This document shows positions 8,954 through 17,567 of a stretch of 64,000 nt of DNA, piece after piece; the stretch's first letter is position 1, and every line of letters starts with the position of its first letter. The notes beneath the pieces were generated by a model, which made no database searches, had not been told where the DNA came from, and was given only the letters and a program-made list of their open reading frames with translations. The translations under genes were made by a program, and so were the position numbers. The stretch lies in NCBI RefSeq assembly GCF_006912135.1, contig NZ_VIRS01000023.1:47158-111157 (forward strand), read 5' to 3'. This DNA is from Cryptosporangium phraense. Lineage in GTDB: Bacteria > Actinomycetota > Actinomycetes > Mycobacteriales > Cryptosporangiaceae.

Positions 8954-10089
8954 CCCGCCTCCGGGGCCGCCGCCGGTAGGGGCGCGGCCGGCAGCTCGGG
9001 GTCGGGCACGAGGGTGGGCACCATCGGACGGATTCGCACCGCGGGCGCGCGATCCGCCACCCCCGCAGACCGCCCCGCCACCGCTGCGGATCGCCCAGAG
9101 GCCGCCGCAGACCGCCCCGCCACCGCGGGCCGCCCCGCCCCCGCAGACCGCCCCGCCCCCGCAGACCGCCCCGCCCCCGCAGACCGCCCCGCCCCCGCAG
9201 ACCGCCCCGCCACCGCGGGCCGCCCCGCCGCCGCAGACCGTCCCGCCGCCGCAGACCGCCCCGCCGCCGCGGATCGGCCCACCACTACGGGCCGTCCCGC
9301 CGCCGCAGGCAGCCCCACCACCGCCGGTCTTCCCACCGCCGCGGGACGCTCGGCCGCGGGCACAGAGCGCTCCGCAGCCACAGGCACAGGCACCGGCACC
9401 GGCACCGGCACAAGACGCCGATCCGGCATCGGAACCGCCGCGATGCCTCCGCCCTCAGCGGGCAGGAACACCGTCACCTCGCGCGGCCTGGCCGCGCTCC
9501 CCCGGCCCTCGGCGACGACGCTGACCCGGCGCTGCCGGAGCCTCCCGTCGCCGCGTCCAACCCCGTCCCAGACCGCGTCGGTCAGCGAGAGCCGCAGCTC
9601 GGCCGCGGGCCACGTACCCACCCCCATCAGCACCGAACCGCGCTGCCTGGCCCGGGCGACCAGCCGCCGGACCTCGGCCAACCCGAGCGCCGCCGGGTTG
9701 CCGACGACCACTACGTCGAAGCCGTCCAGGAGCGCCCCGACCACTCCGGCCGAGTCCGGGCCCGGGTCGCGCACCAGCGCGAGCCGCTCGACCGGCACCC
9801 CGGCCTCGGCCGCGGCCACCACTCCGAACGACGGCAGGCCGACGACCGCGCACCAGGAGCCGGCCGCCGACGCCTCGGCCAGCAGGGCGACGAGCAGGCT
9901 CGTCGAGCCGGCGACGGCCAGGGCCGAGCCGCGCTGCAGGCCTCCGGACGGGAACAGCGACGCCAGCGGCGCCGGTACCGGCAACAGGTCGGTGACCTGG
10001 TGCTTCTCCGTGAAAGTGGTCCCTGCCCGCACGGTCTCGGCCAACGCGGCCCAGGTAGCCGCTTTCGCGCTCACCTGACCGCACCCCAC
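8950..10089 (-). CDS. imuA': ImuA' (RecA-like mutasome accessory protein) with repeat tail
   Basis: A 379-residue protein whose first 240 residues match actinobacterial ImuA', a RecA-fold relative needed for DnaE2-dependent mutagenesis. It reads LASLFPSGGLQRGSALAVAGS, with a degenerate Walker A region, then FDVVVVGNPA and a later conserved VVAEGRGSAARPREVTVFLPAEGG block. It lacks a full GKT Walker A, so ATP hydrolysis is doubtful. From about residue 240 the protein turns into PV repeats and GRSAGA-type repeats, encoded by an 18-base tandem repeat. GTG at 10,089 is the longest start and GTG at 10,074 is equally possible. In mycobacteria the ImuA' C-terminus contacts ImuB, so the repeat tail probably extends or alters that contact (inferred). 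Confidence 0.85.
   Translation of the reverse strand: MGCGQVSAKAATWAALAETVRAGTTFTEKHQVTDLLPVPAPLASLFPSGGLQRGSALAVAGSTSLLVALLAEASAAGSWCAVVGLPSFGVVAAAEAGVPVERLALVRDPGPDSAGVVGALLDGFDVVVVGNPAALGLAEVRRLVARARQRGSVLMGVGTWPAAELRLSLTDAVWDGVGRGDGRLRQRRVSVVAEGRGSAARPREVTVFLPAEGGGIAAVPMPDRRLVPVPVPVPVPVAAERSVPAAERPAAVGRPAVVGLPAAAGRPVVVGRSAAAGRSAAAGRSAAAGRPAVAGRSAGAGRSAGAGRSAGAGRSAGAGRPAVAGRSAAASGRSAAVAGRSAGVADRAPAVRIRPMVPTLVPDPELPAAPLPAAAPEAG
9113..9292. repeat. 18-base tandem repeat in the imuA' 3' end
   Basis: About ten copies of an 18-base unit, CGCCCCGCCCCCGCAGAC on the plus strand. The four copies at 9,131-9,202 are perfect and the outer ones differ at a few positions. On the coding strand each unit encodes six residues, GRSAGA or a variant, so changes in copy number keep the frame. 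Similar degenerate copies continue on both sides. Confidence 0.9.
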
Positions 10090-10125
10090 ACCGCGCCCAC
10101 CGCGCCCACCGCGCCCACCGCGCTC
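10090..10125. repeat. 9-base tandem repeat just upstream of imuA'
   Basis: Four copies of ACCGCGCCC, the last with one change, fill most of the first half of the 90-base gap between the HEPN gene and imuA'. No promoter is visible in this gap, so the two genes are probably on one transcript. Confidence 0.85.
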
Positions 10126-10179
10126 CCCCGATCGTCTCCGCCCTGCGTCGCCCGGAACCGGCGAAACCGGTGAAACCCC

Positions 10180-10689
10180 TCAGCCGGCTCGGGGAGCGTC
10201 CGCCGGGAGCTCGGCCGGCAGACCGAGCGTCGTCTCGATGAGCGTGCAGAACCGCTCCGCGTCGCGGAGCAGGTCGTCGGCCTCGCGGGTCGTGACCGCG
10301 CGGGGCAGGCCGGCCTCGGCCGCGGCCCGCTTCACCGCGGCGGTCGCGAAGAACGCGGCCCACTCCCCCAGCTCGGGAGCGACCTGGGTGAGCAGCACCC
10401 AGACGCTGGCCGGCCGCGACCGCGGCCGGCGGGTGCCGGGCGGCAGCGGACGAGCGCGGACCGCGAGCACCGCGGCCGCCGCACGCAGCGCGGCCAGGTG
10501 CGCGGTGGCGTACCGGGGACCGGCCGCCCTGGTGACCGCGGCCTCCCCCAGCCCGTGCCGGGCCAGCGCCAGCAGCTCCCGCGGGGTGCGGTGCGGCAAC
10601 GCCGACGCGGGGATGCCGACCGGCGTCCCCCGGGACGTGTCGCCGACGGCCGTGGACGGCCGGATCGAGACGGGAACGGGGTAGGTCAC
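10180..10689 (-). CDS. SAV_6107-family HEPN domain protein
   Basis: A 169-residue, mostly helical protein that matches the actinobacterial SAV_6107-type HEPN family. The recognisable part is the helix ATAHLAALRAAAAVLAVRA near residues 61-79 and a second block, WVLLTQVAPELGEWAAFF. An R-x4-H pattern (Arg59-YATA-His64) resembles the catalytic signature of HEPN ribonucleases, but I cannot tell whether it is placed for catalysis. The function is unknown. The start overlaps the stop of the DUF6504 gene by four bases. It recurs next to DUF6504 and dnaE2-type genes in actinobacteria from my knowledge of the family, which suggests a role in the damage response. Confidence 0.8.
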   Translation of the reverse strand: MTYPVPVSIRPSTAVGDTSRGTPVGIPASALPHRTPRELLALARHGLGEAAVTRAAGPRYATAHLAALRAAAAVLAVRARPLPPGTRRPRSRPASVWVLLTQVAPELGEWAAFFATAAVKRAAAEAGLPRAVTTREADDLLRDAERFCTLIETTLGLPAELPADAPRAG

Positions 10690-11087
10690 AACTCCTCCTC
10701 GAGGATGTCGATCCTGGTGACGGTCCAGTGACCGACCGCCCAGTCGAAACTCAGGTCGAAAACGCCGGCGAGCGCGGGCGCAGGCAGCAATGCCGACGGG
10801 CTCGCCCGGACCCGCCAGACCTCTTCGTCGGGCGGGCGCATCGAGGCCGTGAGATCCGTGGGCAGCTCGGTCGGCTCGGCCGAGCGAGCCGCCCGGCGAG
10901 CTTCCAGCTCGTCCACCACAGCCGGGGAAGGAGGGAGATCGGGGCGGGTCGAGGAACCGGGCCGCGGAGAGTGCCGGATGCGGTGATGGGTGAGAACCTC
11001 ACGCACCCGGTGGATCTGACCGTTCCAGCGGAACTCCACCGGAGCGTCCGCGCCACCACCGCGCCGGACTTCGGTCTCCTCGGCCAC
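10686..11087 (-). CDS. DUF6504 family protein
   Basis: A 133-residue protein with a conserved small domain split by a linker: PVEFRWNGQIHRVREVLTHH at about residues 16-35 and DLSFDWAVGHWTVTRIDILEEEL at the C-terminus, joined by a Pro/Arg-rich region that is longer than usual. No catalytic motif is visible and the role is unknown. GTG at 11,087 has a good GGAGG upstream. It is the first gene of the presumed SOS operon. Its leader is about 200 bases long if transcription starts at the LexA-controlled promoter near 11,294. Confidence 0.8.
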   Translation of the reverse strand: MAEETEVRRGGGADAPVEFRWNGQIHRVREVLTHHRIRHSPRPGSSTRPDLPPSPAVVDELEARRAARSAEPTELPTDLTASMRPPDEEVWRVRASPSALLPAPALAGVFDLSFDWAVGHWTVTRIDILEEEL

Positions 11088-11360
11088 CGTTTCCCCTCCA
11101 CGCCGTTCCGCCGAGAGCCCGGACGGACTCCCGGCGCCGCTCGAGGGGGAAGGCAGAGCGGCGCCACCGGCTCGGACAAGGCGCTTCCCCTCGCCTTACC
11201 CGAGCCGGCAGCAGCCTCCACCGCCGGTAGGTAGGGTCGGACCACCGGCGGCGAAGGTTCCCGGTGCGGGTCGCGACACCCGCTCCGGAGTGTTCGAACG
11301 AGTGTTCGAACGAGTTCTACAGTAACCCCGCCCCGCCCCAGGTGCAACGCCGACTCACCC
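11088..11360. other. divergent intergenic region (273 bases)
   Basis: Separates the minus-strand damage operon from the plus-strand aminotransferase. It carries the LexA box at 11,294-11,309 and a partial second half-site directly after it. A TACAGT at 11,318-11,323 is a possible -10 for the plus-strand gene. I find no convincing -10 for the minus direction and no small gene. Confidence 0.6.
11294..11309. promoter_or_regulatory. LexA (SOS) box
   Basis: TCGAACGAGTGTTCGA is a perfect match to the actinobacterial SOS box TCGAAC-N4-GTTCGA. A further TCGAAC half-site follows at 11,306-11,311. The box sits 207 bases before the DUF6504 start and 52 bases before the aminotransferase start, so it could control either or both directions. 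The content of the minus-strand run (ImuA', ImuB, DnaE2, Pol IV) makes that operon the expected target. Confidence 0.9.
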
Positions 11361-12722
11361 GTGCAGACTGTTCGGGTGAACACCCGTCTGGAACGACTCC
11401 TCGACCGCGAGCGCGCCCGCTACGCCGAACTGCATCCCCGCTCGGCCTCGGCCTACGCGAACGCGAAGAATCTCTTCGGCCGCACGCCGATGACCTGGAT
11501 GGCCAAGCAGGCCGGCGGGTTCCCGCTCTACCTGGCGTCCGCACGCGGAGCGCGGGTGACCGACCTCGACGGGCACACCTACATCGACCTCTGCCTGGGC
11601 GACACCGGCGCGATGGCCGGCCACTCCCCCGCCCCGGTCGTGGAGGCCGTCCAGAAAAGGTTCAAAGACCTAGGCGGCGCCACCGCCATGCTCCCCACCG
11701 AGGACGCCGCCTGGGTCGGTGAAGAACTCACCCGCCGGTTCGGCCTCCCGCAGTGGAGCCTGGCCCTCACCGCCACCGACGCCAACCGCTGGGCCATCCG
11801 GCTGGCCCGAGCCATCACCGGCAGACCAAAGATCCTGGTCAACAGCTACTGCTACCACGGCAGCGTCGACGAGTCGCTGATCGTCGTCGGGCCGGACGGA
11901 ACACCACAGATCCGCGAGGGCAACGTCGGCGCCCCGGTCGACACCCGGGTCACCAGCCGGGTCGCCGAGTACAACGACCCCCACCGCCTGGCCCAAGAAC
12001 TCGAACACGGTGACGTCGCCGCGGTGCTGATGGAACCCGCGCTCACCAACATCGGCATCGTGCTGCCCGAGCCCGGCTACCTGGAGAAGGTCCGCGAGCT
12101 GACCCGGGCCCACGGAACCCTGCTGATCAACGACGAGACCCACACGTTCTCGGCCGGCCCCGGCGGCTGCACCCGCGCCTGGAGCCTCGACCCCGACATC
12201 GTGACGATCGGCAAGGCGATCGGCGGGGGTGTGCCGGTGGGCGCCTATGGCCTGTCCCAAGAGGTCAGCGAACGGATCGAAGCACGAACCGACCTCGACC
12301 TCATCGACATGGGCGGCGTCGGCGGCACGCTGGCCGGCAACGCGCTGAGCGTCGCCGCCACGAGAGCCACCCTCGAACACGTCCTCACCGACGAGGCGAT
12401 GGCCGGGATGACCGCGCTCGGTACGTACCTGGCCGAGGGCACGCGCCAGGCGATCGCCACGATGCCCTGGTCAGTGGCCCAGGTCGGCGCCCGGGCCGAG
12501 TATCGGTTCGCGAACCCGGCCCCGCGCACCGGCGGCGAGTCCCACGCCGCCGAGAACCCAGCTCTCGACGACTACCTGCACGTCTACGCGGCCAACCGGG
12601 GCATCCTGCTCACCCCGTTCCACAACATGGCCCTGGTCTGCCCGGAAACGACCCAGGAAGACATCGACGCCCACCTCGAAGTCCTCGAAGCAGCCGTCAA
12701 AGAGCTAGAACAGGACGGTTGA
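11361..12722 (+). CDS. class III PLP-dependent aminotransferase (glutamate-1-semialdehyde aminomutase-like)
   Basis: A 453-residue fold-type I enzyme. The PLP motifs are clear: NDETHT with Asp258 and TIGKAIGGGVPVGAYG with Lys285 as the Schiff-base lysine. The N-terminal ASARGARVTDLDGHTYIDLCLGDTGAMAGHSP block is typical of the HemL-like subgroup of the family. HemL itself is unlikely because there is no heme-gene context, so the amino donor and acceptor remain unknown. GTG at 11,361 is used; GTG at 11,376 is possible. The 3' end overlaps the convergent GNAT gene by 18 bases. It begins 52 bases after the LexA box and may respond to DNA damage, which is only inferred. Confidence 0.88.
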   Translation: MQTVRVNTRLERLLDRERARYAELHPRSASAYANAKNLFGRTPMTWMAKQAGGFPLYLASARGARVTDLDGHTYIDLCLGDTGAMAGHSPAPVVEAVQKRFKDLGGATAMLPTEDAAWVGEELTRRFGLPQWSLALTATDANRWAIRLARAITGRPKILVNSYCYHGSVDESLIVVGPDGTPQIREGNVGAPVDTRVTSRVAEYNDPHRLAQELEHGDVAAVLMEPALTNIGIVLPEPGYLEKVRELTRAHGTLLINDETHTFSAGPGGCTRAWSLDPDIVTIGKAIGGGVPVGAYGLSQEVSERIEARTDLDLIDMGGVGGTLAGNALSVAATRATLEHVLTDEAMAGMTALGTYLAEGTRQAIATMPWSVAQVGARAEYRFANPAPRTGGESHAAENPALDDYLHVYAANRGILLTPFHNMALVCPETTQEDIDAHLEVLEAAVKELEQDG

Positions 12723-13547
12723 GAAGGTGCCGACCTGGGCGAAGCCGCAGCGGTCGTAGACCTTGCGGGCGGCGTAGTTGAAGTCGTTCACGTACAGGCT
12801 GACGATCGGGGCGACGGTCCGCAGCGTGTCGGCGACCACCGCGGCCATGGCCGCGGTGGCCACGCCGGTTCCCCGCCGTTCGGGGTGCACCCACACGCCC
12901 TGCACCTGTGCGACCCGCGCGCTCACCGCCCCCAACTCGGCCTTGAAGACGACCTGACCGTTCTCCATGCGGACGTAGGACCGGCCGGCGCGGACGAGCT
13001 CGGCCACCCGGGCCCGGTAGGCCACCCCGCCGTCCCACTCGACCGGCGAGACCCCGATCTCCTCGGTGTACATCGCGACGCAGGCCGGCAGCAACGCGTC
13101 GAAATCGCGCATGTCGGCCCGGCGCACCCACGGGTCGGGAGCCACGTCGGGCAGCACCGAGGTGGCCAGCAGCGGTTGCGCGGCCCGCACCTCGCGGGGC
13201 GGCCCCCAGTCACCCGACAGGTCGTCCCAGAGCGGGAGCACGGCCTTGTCGGGCCCGACGATCGACGAGCAGACGCGCCCCTGCTCCCGGGCCACGTCGG
13301 CGAACGCCCGGACGGCGCTCGGCTCGGTCGAGAGCGGCACCAGGTTGGCGCCGGAGTAGCAGAGCCCGCAGATCTCCCCGTCGAGCGTGTAGCCCCACAA
13401 CTGGGCGCCCAGGCGCCAGCGCGAGATGCCGTGCGAGCCGACCCGGGCGGCGACGAACACGCTGGACACCGGGTCGGCGTCCAGCAGCGCCTCGACGTCG
13501 ACACGGTCGGCGTCCCGGAGGACCCGGACCGGCCGGGTCGTCAGCAC
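12705..13547 (-). CDS. GNAT N-acetyltransferase with DUF4081 N-terminal domain
   Basis: A 280-residue protein with an N-terminal DUF4081-like half and a C-terminal GNAT domain. The acetyl-CoA loop is visible as VQGVWVHPERRGTGVATAAMAAV near residues 213-235, followed by the usual YVNDFNYAARKVYDRCGF. This gene sits beside gcpE/ispG in mycobacteria too (the Rv2867c position), so it belongs to the conserved neighbourhood. The acceptor substrate is unknown. It lies 56 bases after ispG on the same strand and is probably co-transcribed. Confidence 0.88.
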   Translation of the reverse strand: MLTTRPVRVLRDADRVDVEALLDADPVSSVFVAARVGSHGISRWRLGAQLWGYTLDGEICGLCYSGANLVPLSTEPSAVRAFADVAREQGRVCSSIVGPDKAVLPLWDDLSGDWGPPREVRAAQPLLATSVLPDVAPDPWVRRADMRDFDALLPACVAMYTEEIGVSPVEWDGGVAYRARVAELVRAGRSYVRMENGQVVFKAELGAVSARVAQVQGVWVHPERRGTGVATAAMAAVVADTLRTVAPIVSLYVNDFNYAARKVYDRCGFAQVGTFSTVLF

Positions 13548-13603
13548 GGGGTTTTCTGCCCGCGTTCGGAACTCACGTCACCACACTGCCACGGACGACC
13601 AGA

Positions 13604-14770
13604 TCAGTGCACCTCGACCGTGGGTGCGAGCCCACGGAGTTCCTCCGGGAGCTCCGCTCCCATCTCCTCCGCCAGGCGGAGAGCCTCCTCGATCAGCGTC
13701 TCGACGATCTGCGACTCCGGGACGGTCTTGATGACCTGGCCCTTGACGAAGATCTGACCCTTCCCGTTGCCGGACGCGACGCCGAGGTCGGCCTCCCGCG
13801 CCTCGCCGGGCCCGTTGACGACGCATCCCATCACGGCGACGCGGAGCGGCACCGGCAGCCCCTCGAGGCCGGCCGTGACCTCCTCGGCCAGCGTGTAGAC
13901 GTCGACCTGGGCGCGGCCGCAGGACGGGCACGAGACGATCTCCAGACCGCGCTCGCGCAGGCCCAGCGACTCCAAGATCTGGTTGCCGACCTTGACCTCC
14001 TCGACCGGCGGGGCCGACAGCGACACCCGGATCGTGTCGCCGATGCCCTCGGCCAGCAGCGCGCCGAACGCGACCGCCGACTTGATCGTGCCCTGGAACG
14101 CCGGGCCGGCCTCGGTGACGCCGAGGTGCAGCGGGTAGTCGCAGGCCCGGGCCAGCTGGCGGTACGCGTTGATCATCACGACCGGGTCGTTGTGCTTGAC
14201 CGAGATCTTGATGTCGCGGAAGCCGTGCTCCTCGAACAGCGAGCACTCCCAGAGCGCGCTCTCGACCAGAGCCTCCGGCGTCGCCCGGCCGTACTTCTGG
14301 AGCAGCCGCTTGTCGAGCGAGCCCGCGTTGACGCCGATCCGGATCGGCACGCCGGCGTCGGACGCGGCCCGCGCGATCTCCTTGACCTTGTCGTCGAACT
14401 GCTTGATGTTGCCCGGGTTCACCCGGACCGCCGCGCAGCCCGCGTCGATCGCCGCGAACACGTACTTGGGCTGGAAGTGGATGTCGGCGATGACCGGGAT
14501 CGGGCTCTTGCGAGCGATGGCCGGCAGCGCGTCGGCGTCGTCCTGGCTGGGGACGGCCACCCGGACGATCTGGCAGCCGGACGCGGTCAGCTCGGCGATC
14601 TGCTGCAGAGTGCGGTTGACGTCGGACGTCGGCGTGGTGGTCATCGACTGGACGCTGACCGGCGCGTCACCGCCCACCGGGACGTTCCCGACCATGATCT
14701 GGCGGGACACCCGACGGTCGGTCAGCTTGGGGGCGGGGGGACGGGGCAGGCCGAGCGAGACGGCGGTCAC
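13604..14770 (-). CDS. ispG: 4-hydroxy-3-methylbut-2-enyl diphosphate synthase (flavodoxin type)
   Basis: A 388-residue radical Fe-S enzyme of the MEP isoprenoid pathway; it makes HMBPP from MEcPP. Visible are [14 protein letters not shown] near the N-terminus, the TIM-barrel half with [14 protein letters not shown] and VRVNPGNI, and the cluster-binding cysteines in CPSCGR and CVVNGPGEA at the C-terminus. GTG at 14,770 is preferred because AAGGAC lies at the right distance. The frame is open further upstream only across the rip stop. It forms a run with rip and dxr, all on the minus strand. Confidence 0.97.
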   Translation of the reverse strand: MTAVSLGLPRPPAPKLTDRRVSRQIMVGNVPVGGDAPVSVQSMTTTPTSDVNRTLQQIAELTASGCQIVRVAVPSQDDADALPAIARKSPIPVIADIHFQPKYVFAAIDAGCAAVRVNPGNIKQFDDKVKEIARAASDAGVPIRIGVNAGSLDKRLLQKYGRATPEALVESALWECSLFEEHGFRDIKISVKHNDPVVMINAYRQLARACDYPLHLGVTEAGPAFQGTIKSAVAFGALLAEGIGDTIRVSLSAPPVEEVKVGNQILESLGLRERGLEIVSCPSCGRAQVDVYTLAEEVTAGLEGLPVPLRVAVMGCVVNGPGEAREADLGVASGNGKGQIFVKGQVIKTVPESQIVETLIEEALRLAEEMGAELPEELRGLAPTVEVH

Positions 14771-14780
14771 AGCAGTCCTT

Positions 14781-16028
14781 CTATCGCGTGAGCGTGATCG
14801 GGTTGATGATGTCGGTCGCGACCGTGAGCAGCGTGATGCCACCGAAGATCAGCACCACGGCGTAGGTGACCGGCAGCAGCTTGGTGTAATCGACCCGGCC
14901 CGGGTCGGGCTTCCCGCGCTTGAGCGCCCACCACGTCCGGATCTTCTCGAACCAGGCGATCGCGATGTGCCCGCCGTCGAGCGGGAGCAGCGGGAACAGG
15001 TTGAACACGCCGATGAAGAAGTTCAGGTTGGCCAACAGCAGGAAGAAGATCGGCCAGACCCCGCGTTCGACGACCTCGCCGCCGATGCGGCTGGCGCCGA
15101 CGACGCTGACCGGCGTCTCCGGGTCACGCTCCTGACCCAGCAGCGCGTCCCACAGCTTCGGAATCTTCTCGGGGAAGTTACCGATCGCCCGGAACGTGCC
15201 GGCGAAGATCTGCCCGGTGTAGTCGAACGTCTGACCGACGGCCTCGACCGGACCGTAGGTCACGGTCAGCGGGGCGTCCGACCCCTTCGGCGAGACGCCG
15301 AGGAACCCGACGTTCTGGACGTTCGGCGTCTCGGTCGTGCTGATGTCGAGGTTGCGACGGATGACCGTGATCGTCGTGGACACGGTCTTGCCGTCCCGCT
15401 CGTAGGTGAGCGGCACCGAGCCGGCCGGGGTCGCCCGGACCTTCGCGACCAGCTCGCCGTAGGTCGGGGTGCTGACCCCGTTGAACGACGTGATGCGGTC
15501 GCCGGGGCGCAACCCGGCCGCGAACGCCGGCGACTTCGGGTCTCCCTTGGCCACCGAGCACTCGTACGAGTCGGGCGTCGCCGGAACGCACTCGTTGACC
15601 GCGCCGAGCACCGGCGCGTGGGCGTTGGCGTCGTAGTCGGCCCGCGCCGGGTTGGGGAGGCCGACGAACATCGCGGTGAGGAAGAGGATCAGCACACCCA
15701 GGATGAAGTGGGTGATCGAGCCGGCCGCGAGGACGATCGTCCGCTTCCACAGCGGGCGCTTCCAAAAGACCTTGTCCTGGTCTTCCGGCGCCACGTCGTC
15801 GAGCGGCGTCATGCCGACGATGCTGACGAACGCGCCGGCCGGGATGGCCTTGAAGCCGTACTCGATCTCCTTGCGGCGGAACGAGAACAGCGTCGGGCCG
15901 AAGCCGATGAAGAACCGCGTGACCTTCATGCCGAAGGCTCGGGCACTCCACATGTGGCCGGCTTCGTGCAGTGCTACCGAGATCAAGATGCCCAGGGCGA
16001 AGAGAATAATTCCACCCGTATACGCCAT
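14781..16028 (-). CDS. rip: site-2 intramembrane metalloprotease (RseP/Rip1 family)
   Basis: A 415-residue multi-pass membrane protease of family M50 that cuts membrane-bound anti-sigma factors and related proteins. The zinc motif HEAGH is at residues 21-25 in the first transmembrane helix, and the third ligand is in the conserved [11 protein letters not shown] near the C-terminus. A PDZ-like domain lies between ([13 protein letters not shown]). In mycobacteria Rip1 is encoded at the same place between dxr and ispG. The spacing to ispG is 10 bases and to dxr 6 bases, so all three are one operon. Confidence 0.96.
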   Translation of the reverse strand: MAYTGGIILFALGILISVALHEAGHMWSARAFGMKVTRFFIGFGPTLFSFRRKEIEYGFKAIPAGAFVSIVGMTPLDDVAPEDQDKVFWKRPLWKRTIVLAAGSITHFILGVLILFLTAMFVGLPNPARADYDANAHAPVLGAVNECVPATPDSYECSVAKGDPKSPAFAAGLRPGDRITSFNGVSTPTYGELVAKVRATPAGSVPLTYERDGKTVSTTITVIRRNLDISTTETPNVQNVGFLGVSPKGSDAPLTVTYGPVEAVGQTFDYTGQIFAGTFRAIGNFPEKIPKLWDALLGQERDPETPVSVVGASRIGGEVVERGVWPIFFLLLANLNFFIGVFNLFPLLPLDGGHIAIAWFEKIRTWWALKRGKPDPGRVDYTKLLPVTYAVVLIFGGITLLTVATDIINPITLTR

Positions 16029-16034
16029 CGGCGC

Positions 16035-17291
16035 TTACCTCGACCCTTCTGCAGCCTGCCCGGCGTCCGACCCGAACGCCCGGGAGTTCGCTTCCGCTCG
16101 CGCCCAGCGCTCGGCGGAGAGAACGTCCTCGACGCTACCTGGCTCGTCCAGTAGTCCGCCTACTCGCGAATCAGCCTTTTCCGCTGATTCAACTACAGAA
16201 CGTACAGTGTCAACGATCCCAGTGAACGGCAGGGCTCCGGCGAGGAACGCTGCGACACATTCTTCATTGGCGGCGTTGTAGATCGCCGGCAGGCACCCAC
16301 CCGCCTGCCCGACCTCGCGGGCCAGGTTCACGGCCGGGAACGCGTCGTCGTCCAGGGGTTCGAACGTCCAGGTGGCGGCCCGGGTCCAGTCGACCGCCGC
16401 GGCTGCCTCCGGCACCCGGTCGGGCCAGGCCAGGCCGAGCGCGATCGGCAGACGCATGTCCGGCGGGCTGACCTGGGCCAGCGTCGACCCGTCGACGAAC
16501 TCGACCATCGAGTGGACGAGCGACTGCGGGTGCACGACGACGTCCAGCCGGTCGTAGGGCAGGCCGAACAGCTCGTGGGCCTCGATGACCTCGAGCGACT
16601 TGTTCACCATCGTCGCCGAGTTGATCGTGACGACCGGGCCCATCTGCCAGGTCGGGTGGGCCAGCGCGTCGTCTACGGTGACGCCGGCCAGTTCGGAGCG
16701 CTTGCGCCCCCGGAACGGGCCACCGCTCGCGGTCAGCACCAGGCGACGCACCTCCGAAGGGGCCCCGCCCCGCAGGCACTGGGCCAGCGCCGAGTGCTCG
16801 CTGTCGACCGGGACGATCTGCCCGGGCTTGGCCACCGCCCGGACCAGCGGGCCGCCGGCGACCAGCGACTCCTTGTTGGCCAGGGCCAGCGTCCGGCCGG
16901 CGGTCAGCGCGGCCAGCGTCGGGGCCAGGCCGATCGACCCGGTGATGCCGTTGAGCACCAGGCCGTTCTCCCCCAGCCGCCAGGACGCCAGCTCGGTCGC
17001 CGCGTCCGGGCCGGCCAGGATCTTCGGCAGCGCGAACCGTCCCTCGCTCCACCCGCGACGCTGGGCCTCGGTGTAGAACGCGAGCTGGAGGTCCTGGGCC
17101 GTGCTGGCCCGGGCGACCGCGACGGCCTCGACCTCGAACTCCAGCGCCTGGGCGGCCAGCAGCTCGACCTGCCCACCCCCGCCGGCCAGCCCGACCACCC
17201 GGAACCGGTCCCGGTTGCGGCGGATCACGTCGAGGGCCTGGGTGCCGATCGATCCGGTGCTGCCGAGGAGGATGACCTCGCGCGAACTCAT
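16035..17291 (-). CDS. dxr: 1-deoxy-D-xylulose 5-phosphate reductoisomerase
   Basis: A 418-residue NADPH-dependent enzyme that makes MEP from DXP, the first committed step of the MEP pathway. The NADPH loop [17 protein letters not shown] begins the protein; NKESLVAGG and the Glu/Asp-rich metal and substrate motifs ([18 protein letters not shown]) follow. ATG at 17,291 is chosen over an in-frame GTG six codons upstream because similarity starts with the nucleotide-binding strand. It heads the dxr - rip - ispG operon, which puts two MEP-pathway steps around a membrane protease. Confidence 0.97.
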   Translation of the reverse strand: MSSREVILLGSTGSIGTQALDVIRRNRDRFRVVGLAGGGGQVELLAAQALEFEVEAVAVARASTAQDLQLAFYTEAQRRGWSEGRFALPKILAGPDAATELASWRLGENGLVLNGITGSIGLAPTLAALTAGRTLALANKESLVAGGPLVRAVAKPGQIVPVDSEHSALAQCLRGGAPSEVRRLVLTASGGPFRGRKRSELAGVTVDDALAHPTWQMGPVVTINSATMVNKSLEVIEAHELFGLPYDRLDVVVHPQSLVHSMVEFVDGSTLAQVSPPDMRLPIALGLAWPDRVPEAAAAVDWTRAATWTFEPLDDDAFPAVNLAREVGQAGGCLPAIYNAANEECVAAFLAGALPFTGIVDTVRSVVESAEKADSRVGGLLDEPGSVEDVLSAERWARAEANSRAFGSDAGQAAEGSR

Positions 17292-17309
17292 GCGCCTATC
17301 TTCTCGCAC

Positions 17310-17567
17310 CGCCGAACGCCCCGCTCATCAGGCCAGTTGGGACAGACAGGACGCCGAATAACAAATCATCTGAACAGTCACCGGAACGCCACCCGATGAC
17401 ACGGAAGATGAACAGTTCGAACTCGGGCGGTTACCGAAAGCCGTCGGCGTCGTTGTGGAGAGTGTTAGGGCAGTGACGCCGAGTCGGGAGTGCACCGGGC
17501 GACTCATCGACACCGACGGCGGAGCGGCCGGAGCGGTAGTTCGCGAGGGGGTCTTGGAGTCGTGACT
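17310..17567. other. divergent intergenic region, dxr / tetR (258 bases)
   Basis: Holds the promoters of the dxr operon and the TetR gene. GAACAGT occurs twice (near 17,373 and 17,411), but I see no clear symmetrical operator. No small ORF with a ribosome binding site is evident. Confidence 0.5.

Noticed and set aside
7508..8979. Collagen-like Gly/Ala repeat frames on the plus strand
   Set aside because: They are the antisense of the Ala/Pro-rich ORF; the minus-strand frame is favoured by its ATGA overlaps with both neighbours.
9113..9292. Regular repeats resembling a CRISPR array
   Set aside because: The units are contiguous without spacers, in frame with imuA', and no cas genes are present.
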